Source: an uncultured Verrucomicrobiota bacterium
Lineage (GTDB): Bacteria > Verrucomicrobiota > Verrucomicrobiia > Opitutales > Intestinicryptomonadaceae
Assembly: GCA_949283955.1 (NCBI GenBank)
Contig: CASDUP010000031.1
Location: 62,001-126,000 of the forward strand
Direction of reading: 5' to 3'
Length of the DNA: 64,000 bases
How positions within the stretch are numbered: position 1 is the stretch's first letter; the number at the start of each line of letters is the position of its first letter. A program made the position numbers and the translations under genes. Of the stretch, positions 1-8,029 are shown one piece after another. The notes beneath the pieces are model-generated. The model was given only the letters and a program-made list of their open reading frames with translations. It did no database searches and was not told the origin of the DNA.

Positions 1-1
1 C

Positions 2-472
2 GACTTGGGAAAAGAAGTCCTCGAGGGTCTCGACGAGCGTCCCATGAGCGTTTTTTCCTACATGGCAACCGCCAATGCGCTCTCGCCCGTCCTCCCCATA
101 AACCACAGAGTGTTCGAGGCTCTTTCCGAAGCGATGAAAAAAATAGCCTCCGAAGGTCCGTGCGTATTCATAGGCAGATGCTCCAACGTAATCCTGAAAG
201 ATTTCGACAAATTGTCTGTTTTCGTACACGCCCCCCTTTCCGATAGGATAGCCCGGGTAATGAAAACCGACGGCGTCACCGAAGAGCAGGCAAAAAACTA
301 CATAGAAAATAAGGACGCAGACAGGTCAAAATACTACCATTTTTATACAGGAGGTTCCTGGTCGGATATGTCCTCCTACGACCTCTGCATCGACAGTTCT
401 AAATTTGGAATTGAAAAAACGGCCGAATTAATCGCCGAATTCGCCTCGGAAGATTCCTTTTACTCCAGATGA
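2..472 (+). CDS. Cytidylate kinase-like family protein (5' truncated by window edge)
   Basis: The reading frame is open from the first bases of the window, so the N-terminus with the expected P-loop lies outside. The visible 155 residues resemble the C-terminal part of the cytidylate kinase-like family (AAA_26 type): a FIGRCSN segment resembling the family's 'GRGA/GRCA' strand, a 'VHAPLSDRIARV' stretch that fits the arginine-bearing lid entry, and a following helix ending in the acidic YIENKDADRSKYY segment typical of this family. In known relatives the protein phosphorylates a nucleotide-like substrate, but the true substrate is mostly unknown. Downstream is a long gap, so it appears to end its transcription unit. 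The family call is moderately firm; the exact activity is not. Confidence 0.7.
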   Translation, partial: DLGKEVLEGLDERPMSVFSYMATANALSPVLPINHRVFEALSEAMKKIASEGPCVFIGRCSNVILKDFDKLSVFVHAPLSDRIARVMKTDGVTEEQAKNYIENKDADRSKYYHFYTGGSWSDMSSYDLCIDSSKFGIEKTAELIAEFASEDSFYSR

Positions 473-1539
473 AAAAACTCTCTTAAAAAACGATAAATTT
501 TAAGCGTTGATTTCAAGCGCAACTTTTCGGCAAATCGCCCAAAACGCAGTCATAGATACATTAAAAACGGCGGCAACATTCGGATTAGCCCGAAAAAAAT
601 GGACAACCGCAATCGTTTAATTCGCGCGGAAACCGAAGGCTCGAAAACGCACGTTCGCTATCTTGCCCAAATATCGAAAAAAAACACGGACGGACTTTGT
701 CGCGAAACAAAGATGGAAACGTGTAAAATCGAGCACTGCAAATAAAGATATAAAACATCCGCAAGGCAAAATAGCTTCGCAAATATACCAGAAATTATGC
801 GCACAGTTTGCAAAAAAGCAAACGCTCAAAAAAGGCGAATATTGTTTAAAAGAAAGCTAAATATAAGCCAAGCCCCAAGCAAGAGCCCGATAATGCAAAA
901 GTCTATTAAGCAACTTGCAAAACATTATCCAACCGTCCAAATCCCTGTTGCGGTAATGAATGCCATGCTCGAAGCAAACTATGCCAAAAAACGGAAGCGT
1001 ACATTCAAACCATTTTCACACAAAGAAAGACAGTGCGAAATACCGCCGGCAGCGCGGCTAAGATAGAGACAGTTATCAAAAATGTTTTTCGGAGAATATC
1101 CCATCTTCTATCCGCCTATTCGGAATATTGGTTTCAAATATTTGCGCCGAACCTTTTTTTAAAGAATAAAAATTATTTTCCATGATTGGATTTAATTGTT
1201 AAATTTTTATCCAACCTTTTTGTTTTTTAAGAAGCACCAATATGCACGCACCGCATATCAAAGAAAAAATTATATGCCTTCTTCCTTTTTAAGATTTTTA
1301 GAACGAACACATGCCGCCACGTCAAAAACACATTCGAATAATCAAGACGAAAAGATAAGATGCTGCCGCAAACAGAGCTTACAAATTAACTCCGAAACGT
1401 TCTTATTAAATTAAGTATCGTTAAACCGGCAAACGACCGCATACGCTGTTGCAAAGTTGCATTTTCTGGAAAATGCAAATAAAAATAACCAAAAAAAGAT
1501 TAACAGAGAAGAGAAAGTCAGATGTCTGCAATCCCGCAA
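473..1539. other. Gene-poor stretch, no supported gene
   Basis: About 1.07 kb without a convincing coding region. The few open frames (for example 797-1066 on the plus strand) encode lysine-rich, low-complexity peptides with no recognisable motif and no ribosome-binding site. Base composition is more AT-rich than the flanking genes, with many A and T runs. It could be a decayed gene or a spacer beside the tRNA. I see no inverted repeats or target-site duplications that would mark a mobile element. Confidence 0.5.
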
Positions 1540-1573
1540 AAACAAAGGGTTTCCGTGCGGAAACCCTTTGTTT
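1540..1573 (-). terminator. Rho-independent terminator of the tRNA-Thr gene
   Basis: A perfect 16-bp inverted repeat (arms 1540-1555 and 1558-1573, two-base centre) lies just beyond the 3' end of the tRNA on the minus strand and is followed on that strand by a T run (complement of the A run near 1538-1542). Confidence 0.8.
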
Positions 1574-1581
1574 TAAAGCTG

Positions 1582-1654
<73 letters not shown>

Positions 1655-1824
1655 GCAAATATATTTGTTCGAGCAAATATCGGCACCGCGTTTTTGCAAG
1701 TCTTTTTTGTAAACGAACGACACGAAAGTCGCTCAAGAAGCCTTCCTCTGCAAATCTCTTCTCTAAATGTCCCGAAAGATTCCCCCGCTTAGGTAAAGAA
1801 CCACTCTTTTCGGAAATATTCCCT

Positions 1825-2553
1825 CTATATTCTCAACTGGTAGAGCAAATGTGTCAAAGATTTCAACTCCTTTTCAGTAAACCAAGCCCTCTGCCCGCTG
1901 TCGGAAAAGTAGAGCATAAACTCTCCTGTCTTTTTGTTGTAGCCCATTACAAGCGCTGAAACAACAGTCCGCTTGCTGTCGTTGGGAAACTTTTTCTTTT
2001 CGAGCTTCCTCAAACTCACGTCCCAATCCTTGCTACTTTTGGCATTGGAACGCTCTTTCATGCGCTCTATTATCTCTTTCCTTACGGAAGTATCGAACAC
2101 CATTACGTACAAAGGTATCCCCTCGTCGAGCTTAGAACGCAAATTGTTCGGGCTAAAATTAAGAGGCCGCAAATTCATGTTTTGGGACGCCAAATATTTG
2201 CCTATGCCGTCCAAAATGCGCGAAACGGGAACCTTTCCTTCTCGTCTGTCGCTGGCTTTTATCCCCATGGATCTCGACGTAATCTTGTTCATGTCGTCGA
2301 AATCCATCTTGGGATTTACATAGACAAGCATGAATCTCACCGCTGGGGGAATATTCCGCGAAGCCTCCGCATTCTTCAAACCTTCCTCCGAGGGCGGTCC
2401 TATAACCCTATCCCCAAATTCGTTTTCGGAAACGTTAGCCTTCAATTTTGCCTTTAATTGGGCAAGCTCCATCGACCCCGCCGCTGAAAACGCTGCTGAC
2501 GAAAATGAAAACAACGCAAGAATAACACCTACAAATTTAAAAAACCTCTTCAT
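1825..2553 (-). CDS. Secreted C39-peptidase-like protein lacking the usual Cys and His
   Basis: 242 residues starting at MKRFFKF; an ATG nine bases further upstream is the alternative. Residues 1-24 form a signal peptide (charged start, hydrophobic core, SAAFSAAG). The rest has the layout of a bacterial papain-like C39 domain: a helix with FDDMNKITS, a middle SRILDGIGKYL helix, a DEGIPLYVMV strand, then SALVMGYNKKTGEFMLYFSDSG and a WFTEKEL segment. Where C39 enzymes carry the Cys (NCGP) there is NIPPAV (67-72), and where they carry the catalytic His before the VxGY strand there is Ser199. It therefore looks like an inactive relative, probably periplasmic or surface exposed. No strong ribosome-binding site is visible. 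The fold assignment is by motif order only. Confidence 0.5.
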   Translation of the reverse strand: MKRFFKFVGVILALFSFSSAAFSAAGSMELAQLKAKLKANVSENEFGDRVIGPPSEEGLKNAEASRNIPPAVRFMLVYVNPKMDFDDMNKITSRSMGIKASDRREGKVPVSRILDGIGKYLASQNMNLRPLNFSPNNLRSKLDEGIPLYVMVFDTSVRKEIIERMKERSNAKSSKDWDVSLRKLEKKKFPNDSKRTVVSALVMGYNKKTGEFMLYFSDSGQRAWFTEKELKSLTHLLYQLRI

Positions 2554-2645
2554 AGTAAACATACTACTATCGCGGCCTTACTATGTCAAATAAAAGAATT
2601 TTTCATTTTTTTAGAGATTTTTAACACGCAAATTCCCATCGAAAT

Positions 2646-4313
2646 TTACTTCGCGGACTTTTGGGAATCTGGAGCCTTTTGTTCTGCGGCCTTCTTAGCC
2701 GCCTCCGCTTTTTCGCGTTCGGCGGCCACCTCCCTTTCTATCTTCAGAAATTCCGGCGAAAGTTCCTCTCCCCTTTTCGAAGCCAATTTTTTCGCGGAAT
2801 TCAACAGAACTTTTTTAAATTCCATCGGCGCTTTTTCAAATCTGGACAGGCCTTTGTATATTTCCAAAGCTTTGTCGGACGACTTGGAAGTTTCGGTTAG
2901 ATATTCGGCTATTTCCATCGCCAATCCCCACCATTTCGGGTCGTTCAAGTCCAAATTTTCCGCGGCAAGGAGGGCAAACTTCTCCCTTTTGCCCGACATT
3001 TCGGACAGCTTCCAATATAGAGCCGCCCTCGACGGCAGTTTGTCTATTTGCGACATTCCGTATTTTGCCGCCTCTTCTTTGCCTTTGGATTTTGCTATCA
3101 AATTCATCATTCTTGCAACGGAATACTGGGAAAGTTCGTCAACACTCCCCTCTTCGATATCCTCCAACTGTTCTTTCAAGCCCTTTTTGAAGGGGCTATA
3201 AAGCGGGTCTCCGGCAAATATTCCCTGCCAACTCAGGTTTGGAAGTGAGAAATACGCCGCCTCTCCTGCGCACATTCCCGATGCAAGCCCGCCCATCAAA
3301 AGGTCGAACCTGTGCGTAAGCCCGAGAAACGGCTCGAAGACATTTCCAGTTCCCAAGGCGGCTCCCCTCGAAGTCAGAGCCGGAGTCCAAGACGAAGAGG
3401 AGCGAAGATTGTACGCCGAAAACGAATATATGTGCATTGCAACTGCACCCTTAGCCAATTTAAACGACCCGAGGGAAAAGTATCCCTTCGCCGAGCCCGA
3501 ATACCACCCGAAATAGAACGCGGGGTTATCCATTCTATGCCCGAATCCGAATAGCGGACTTTCCTCGTCTATATCCGTGTCGAATCCGAGAGTATCCAAA
3601 ATTTTGGCGCACGAATCCAGCCATTTATCTCCGATTGGATGTTTCTTGGATTTGTCTATGTAAGCTCTTCCCCTAAGGCCTGAATTCTCGGCGCATATTC
3701 CGCCCTCCACCGCCGACAACACGTCAGAATTTCTCACTCCGTCCAGCCTTGCAACCCTCAATATCCCGAACAATTTGAATATTTCCTGATTCGACTTTTT
3801 ATACATGGGATTTTTTACAGGGCCGCTTAGAGATTTCCGAGGCAAAAACACCGCCGACAGTTCGCTGTCGACGCTTGCCGAATCGCTTTTTATTCCCGCC
3901 TTCTTCGACGGAAGGTTGGATTCGTCGCTCGGGAGAATTCCCCACGGGACTCCTCTGCACAGAACTATGAAATCCACGTCGTGAGAGACGAATGTCCTTG
4001 TTCCTCCATTTTCATGCCCGATTTTTTGCGACTCCAAAACCCCGAGCTTGCCGAGCTGTTCCAAAACGGGATCCTCTATTTTCGAATAGTATTCCTGCCT
4101 GGATATAATTCCTTTTTTTGGCATAGGAAGAGCCAACATATTTTCGGGAGGAATTCCCCTCATCGAGCAATACTGCCTAGCAAGATCCACCGACTCCGAA
4201 AGCGACGAGTTGGCGACCACGTAGACCTTTTTCGGATCGACGGCAGAAAGCGCGGCAGAGCACGACAAAACGCACGCTAAAACCGGCGCGAAAAATTTTC
4301 CGATAATTGACAT
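2646..4313 (-). CDS. TIGR03790 family protein
   Basis: 555 residues with a signal peptide at 1-23. A strong AGGAGG lies 5-10 bases before the ATG. The N-terminal third reads KVYVVANSSLSESVDLARQYCSMRGIPPENML and then DVDFIVLCRGVPWGI, which is the pattern of the TIGR03790 family: secreted proteins of unknown function common in Verrucomicrobia and Planctomycetes. After about residue 330 there is a helical, TPR-like region (WYWKLSEMSGKREKFALLAAENL-type repeats), ending in a Lys/Ala/Glu-rich tail. It is the last gene of a minus-strand cluster that begins with the GT39 glycosyltransferase; the upstream neighbour ends 32 bp before its start. No enzymatic role can be assigned from the sequence. Confidence 0.8.
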   Translation of the reverse strand: MSIIGKFFAPVLACVLSCSAALSAVDPKKVYVVANSSLSESVDLARQYCSMRGIPPENMLALPMPKKGIISRQEYYSKIEDPVLEQLGKLGVLESQKIGHENGGTRTFVSHDVDFIVLCRGVPWGILPSDESNLPSKKAGIKSDSASVDSELSAVFLPRKSLSGPVKNPMYKKSNQEIFKLFGILRVARLDGVRNSDVLSAVEGGICAENSGLRGRAYIDKSKKHPIGDKWLDSCAKILDTLGFDTDIDEESPLFGFGHRMDNPAFYFGWYSGSAKGYFSLGSFKLAKGAVAMHIYSFSAYNLRSSSSWTPALTSRGAALGTGNVFEPFLGLTHRFDLLMGGLASGMCAGEAAYFSLPNLSWQGIFAGDPLYSPFKKGLKEQLEDIEEGSVDELSQYSVARMMNLIAKSKGKEEAAKYGMSQIDKLPSRAALYWKLSEMSGKREKFALLAAENLDLNDPKWWGLAMEIAEYLTETSKSSDKALEIYKGLSRFEKAPMEFKKVLLNSAKKLASKRGEELSPEFLKIEREVAAEREKAEAAKKAAEQKAPDSQKSAK

Positions 4314-4345
4314 GTCCTGCCTCCTATATAGTATTTAAAATTCAA

Positions 4346-5266
4346 TCAAGGGTCTTTTTTCGGGCGGGATTTCTGGGAATTTCCGCACTTTTCTAAAATT
4401 TTGGAAAGTTCGGATAGAGCCTCCGTTATTCTCACCGAAGGTATGCTTATGGAGTCGCTATCGACGGGAAATATTTTTCCTGACTTTACGGCCGGAGTCG
4501 AACTCCAAACGGGATCCTTCTTGAAGCGCTCCGACAAATGTTCGAAATCCTCTTTTCCCTTGCTCTCCACGAGAATCACCTCAATTCCGGAGGAAATCAC
4601 GAGTTCTTTCGGGAACACGAACCATGGCCTTCCGACTGACGAAGCGCAGTTTTCAAAACCGGCTATCTCCATTAAATCCCCGACATAGGAGCCCTTCCCT
4701 GCCGCCATGGCCCCGAACATAAAAATTGCCCTGGGCCTCTTGGATCTGTTTTTTTTCAACTCCGCAGCCTTTGCGCGTGCCGACTCTATGGACGCCTCAA
4801 TCCTTCCAGACTCCCTCATTCCCTCCGATTTCCTGTCGAAAAGCTCCCCCAGCAAAATCAAGTCCGAACTTATGTTTTCCACTCCCTCGCGGTTCAGAAA
4901 AAAACATCTAACCCCTATGCGCCTCAACCCGTCTTCCAGCCTCGTATCCGAACTCCACGGCGCTATGAACACGTCGGGTTTTATTCTTGCTATCTTCTCG
5001 TAGTCCGGATCCAGATACGCCCCTATCTTCTCCTTGTTTTTCGCTCCCTCCGGAAATCTGCAAAACCTCGATACGGCAAGAAGATTCTCCTCCGCGCCTA
5101 TCGCAAATACGCACTCCGTGGCCGACGGAACTATCGTAGCTGCCGTGGGAGGAGAGGAAAACTCGAATTCGTTTCCCCGCGCGTCCCGAACCTTGTACCC
5201 AAAACACCGAAAGGGCCCGAACAAAAACGCGAGTAAAAACAAGGCGCACCACCAACGCGCCCTCAC
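4346..5266 (-). CDS. Periplasmic substrate-binding protein, BtuF/FecB type
   Basis: 306 residues with a GTG start that overlaps the stop of the upstream gene (GTGA), indicating translational coupling. A signal sequence (residues 1-22, no lipobox) is followed by a class III periplasmic binding-protein fold: PTAATIVPSATECVFAIGA, then PDYEKIARIKPDVFIAPW, a long linker helix around 140-175, and GDLMEIAGFENCA in the second lobe. This is the pattern of cobalamin, haem or siderophore binding proteins (PF01497). The ABC permease and ATPase are not adjacent, so the ligand cannot be judged from context. The close coupling to a VC0807-like membrane protein and a glycosyltransferase is unusual for this family. 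Confidence 0.85.
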   Translation of the reverse strand: MRARWWCALFLLAFLFGPFRCFGYKVRDARGNEFEFSSPPTAATIVPSATECVFAIGAEENLLAVSRFCRFPEGAKNKEKIGAYLDPDYEKIARIKPDVFIAPWSSDTRLEDGLRRIGVRCFFLNREGVENISSDLILLGELFDRKSEGMRESGRIEASIESARAKAAELKKNRSKRPRAIFMFGAMAAGKGSYVGDLMEIAGFENCASSVGRPWFVFPKELVISSGIEVILVESKGKEDFEHLSERFKKDPVWSSTPAVKSGKIFPVDSDSISIPSVRITEALSELSKILEKCGNSQKSRPKKDP

Positions 5267-5979
5267 TTTCCACCCCCCGAAACTATCTCCTCAATTTTCA
5301 AGCCCGTGCAGCGGGTTATAGCTCCGAAAATCTTATACACGGCAAAAAACATTATTATCGTTGCCGGAAGGGCTATGACCGGAAACGAAAGGGCCGTCAT
5401 TCTTCCCACCTCGGCATTAAACTCCTCCGTTCCCGCCGGGCTTTTAAATATCCATGAGGCCAGCGCGAAATTTAGAACGGAGCTCAAAACAAACGACAGC
5501 GCCACCACGTACGTAGCCCCCTTTAGGGCAGAATCGAACTCTTCCCGGGTTCCCCTTTCGTCGAGAGCCGACTCTATTTTTTTCACATCCATAACCGACT
5601 CGTTCATGATTAGCATCTTCGCCAACGGGCGCCTGGTAGGAGCCGTGGCCAAAACTGCCGCGCCTATCACCAGAGGGACTGTTCCCTCCTTTATTATCAT
5701 CACCTCTTTGGACAGCTTAAATAGCCCAACACCACCCGTCAGCAACACGCTTAAAATCCCTATGGCCGAAATTATATTCCACTTCCTCCGCCTTGACAAA
5801 TCCCACAGACCGTAAAGCGTCGGAAAAGCAAGCGACACTACAAATATCCACACATTCGCCGAATCCCACGACTCCACTCCGCACAGCTCCAAAATCCTCT
5901 TCCCCTTTATCAAAAGAACGGACGGCGCGACGATGTTAAAGCAAAGATTCAACCATATATTTTCGCGTTTTTCGGACAT
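5263..5979 (-). CDS. VC0807-like polytopic membrane protein
   Basis: 238 residues with about six hydrophobic segments. Features typical of the VC0807 group are NIVAPSVLLI near the N-terminus, SLAFPTLYGLWDLSRRRKWN, the SAIGILSVLLTGGVGLFKL segment and the charged IKEGTVPLVIGAAV stretch. The biochemical role of the family is not established. It starts 6 bp after the glycosyltransferase gene ends and overlaps the next gene by four bases, so the three are almost certainly co-transcribed. Confidence 0.75.
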   Translation of the reverse strand: MSEKRENIWLNLCFNIVAPSVLLIKGKRILELCGVESWDSANVWIFVVSLAFPTLYGLWDLSRRRKWNIISAIGILSVLLTGGVGLFKLSKEVMIIKEGTVPLVIGAAVLATAPTRRPLAKMLIMNESVMDVKKIESALDERGTREEFDSALKGATYVVALSFVLSSVLNFALASWIFKSPAGTEEFNAEVGRMTALSFPVIALPATIIMFFAVYKIFGAITRCTGLKIEEIVSGGGK

Positions 5980-5985
5980 ACTCGT

Positions 5986-7752
5986 TTATTTTCTCGACAC
6001 TTTGTAGAGGACAAGGTTTCCGTTTTCGGCTATCTTCTCGGATTTCAGCGATCCGAAATCCAATGCCTTGTCTTTCTTCGCTACTACGAATCCCGTTCCG
6101 GATCCCTTCAAAACCACTCTCTCAAACTCTTTCTCTCCGGACAGAAAACGCTCGTCGTGCACCGCGCGCTCGCGCATATAACCGAACTTCTGCTCCTCGG
6201 GCGGAACGCCTATTACAAACGTCAGCTCGTTCAACCACAGCGGAACGTCGTGGAAAGAGTTGTAGTCGTAGGCTATTGCCACTACGTCCCCCTCTTTCCG
6301 CTCGGACTTTATCTTCTCAACCAGATGCTGCGAATCCGGCCTCTGGATAAATATCGCTATCGGATTAAAGAAAAGCAGAAAGCCAAACGTGCCCAGCATA
6401 AACGAAACCATCATCTTTTTGATGTTCCCTGAAACGGCTATTTTTAAATTCGCCACCGAAAGCGCAAAAAGAAACACCCCGCATGTCGATAAAATGTAGG
6501 CTGCAAGATGCGGATCCCAACATTTCGCCTTGTGGCTTAGAATAAACCATAACGGAATAGTCGCCACGGCCAACAGAAAACCCAGCCCAACGCACACGTA
6601 CTTCACAAACCTAAAACTGTATCTTTCGGGATTCCTCCACGCATTCCCGACATATCTACCAGCAATCACGGCAAGAGCCGGATATATTGGAAGTATATAC
6701 GGCGCAAGCTTGGACCTGGACATCGAGAAAAACACCACTATGAACACTACCCAAGATATTAGAAATAGAACCTCCGGAGTCTTTCGACAGGCCGATTTCC
6801 ATCCCTCGGAAAAAAACTCCCGAATCGACTGGGGAAGAATCAACAACCACGGCATGAATCCCACCGGAGCGAGGGCGAAAAAGAACCAAAACGGCTGACC
6901 CCTCTTGCTCGTCTCCTCGTCGATAAAACGCAATATGTGTTCGTGGATTATGTAGTACCAGAAAAATCCCTGACCTTCCCACTTTTTGGAAAATATTCCG
7001 CCGGCATTCTCGTAGGGGGGATTTTCTATTACAGCTAAAATATGCCACGGAAGAGCTACCGCCAAAAATAGCACCACACCCGTAAAAATCCAAAAAATAT
7101 CGCCCTTTTTCAGGGTTCTAAAAAATGTCGGCACTCCGACCAGGCACGCGTATATAAATATCGCCACAAACGGAATGACTATTCCTATCAGCCCTTTGGT
7201 GAGAACGGACAGAGCGCAACACAGGAAAAATCCTAGTATGAGTATCCCCCTCCACACTCCGCTCCTTTTTAGAGCCACTATGAACGAAAACATCGCTCCT
7301 GCCATAAACACGGACACCGTCATATCCAAAGTTAGAATCTGGCTCAACGCAAAATAAAATAGCGATGTTCCAAGCATCAAAGCCGAAGCTATTCCCGCCT
7401 CTCTTCCGTAAAGGGAGCGAGCAGCTGCGTAGGTGATTACCACCCCAAATATCGCCATCAAGATGTTGGGCAATCTCACGGATACCTTGTTAACCCCGAA
7501 GAGTTTTATCGAAACCGCCCCCATCCAATAGCACATGGGCGGCTTGTAAAAATACGGCATCCCGTTTAGCCTGGGAGTGACCCAGTCCCCGGATTCAGCC
7601 ATTTCTCGCGGTATTTCGGAATAGCGGCCCTCGTCGGGTCCTGCCAAAGGCCTAACAAAGGAAAGCCCCAAATACAAAATAAGAAACGAAAGCACAAGCG
7701 CGCATATATCCGCCGCCCATTTCGAATTTCCCGCATTGGCAATTTCATTCAT
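5986..7752 (-). CDS. GT39/ArnT-like membrane glycosyltransferase
   Basis: 588 residues with 10-12 predicted membrane spans. The first periplasmic loop has PDEGRYSEIPREMAESGDWV, the acidic signature of the ArnT/PMT superfamily (GT-C fold), followed by TPRLNGMPYFYKPP, also characteristic. Such enzymes move a sugar from a polyprenyl-phosphate donor to lipid A, protein or another acceptor at the periplasmic face. The C-terminal 100 residues form a soluble periplasmic domain ending near LVLYKVSRK. It is the first gene of the minus-strand cluster and is divergent from clpB, with 277 bp between them. The acceptor cannot be told from the sequence. Confidence 0.88.
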   Translation of the reverse strand: MNEIANAGNSKWAADICALVLSFLILYLGLSFVRPLAGPDEGRYSEIPREMAESGDWVTPRLNGMPYFYKPPMCYWMGAVSIKLFGVNKVSVRLPNILMAIFGVVITYAAARSLYGREAGIASALMLGTSLFYFALSQILTLDMTVSVFMAGAMFSFIVALKRSGVWRGILILGFFLCCALSVLTKGLIGIVIPFVAIFIYACLVGVPTFFRTLKKGDIFWIFTGVVLFLAVALPWHILAVIENPPYENAGGIFSKKWEGQGFFWYYIIHEHILRFIDEETSKRGQPFWFFFALAPVGFMPWLLILPQSIREFFSEGWKSACRKTPEVLFLISWVVFIVVFFSMSRSKLAPYILPIYPALAVIAGRYVGNAWRNPERYSFRFVKYVCVGLGFLLAVATIPLWFILSHKAKCWDPHLAAYILSTCGVFLFALSVANLKIAVSGNIKKMMVSFMLGTFGFLLFFNPIAIFIQRPDSQHLVEKIKSERKEGDVVAIAYDYNSFHDVPLWLNELTFVIGVPPEEQKFGYMRERAVHDERFLSGEKEFERVVLKGSGTGFVVAKKDKALDFGSLKSEKIAENGNLVLYKVSRK

Positions 7753-7955
7753 CGCAGGAAAGAAAATATTTCAAATTCCGCTTTTACAACTATTTTCTCC
7801 CCAAAAATGGACTTTTTTGCCCCTTTTTTTCGATTTCTGGAAACATTTTGACGCGAAGCCTGTCGTAGCGAAAAGACGGTACCCCTTGCTCCCTCGAACT
7901 CATCCGCAATGCGTCAAAGTGCGACATTTTGGCGCGCAAAAAAGGAAAATTTAGT

Positions 7956-7983
7956 TTGACAAAAATTTATTATTATTGATAAT
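7956..7983 (+). promoter_or_regulatory. Sigma-70 type promoter of clpB
   Basis: TTGACA (7956-7961), a 16-bp AT-rich spacer and GATAAT (7978-7983), 46 bp before the clpB start. No CIRCE-type inverted repeat is visible. Confidence 0.75.
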
Positions 7984-8029
7984 CTGAAGGTTAGGCATTG
8001 GGAACAATTAATGCATGCCATAAGGCGTT

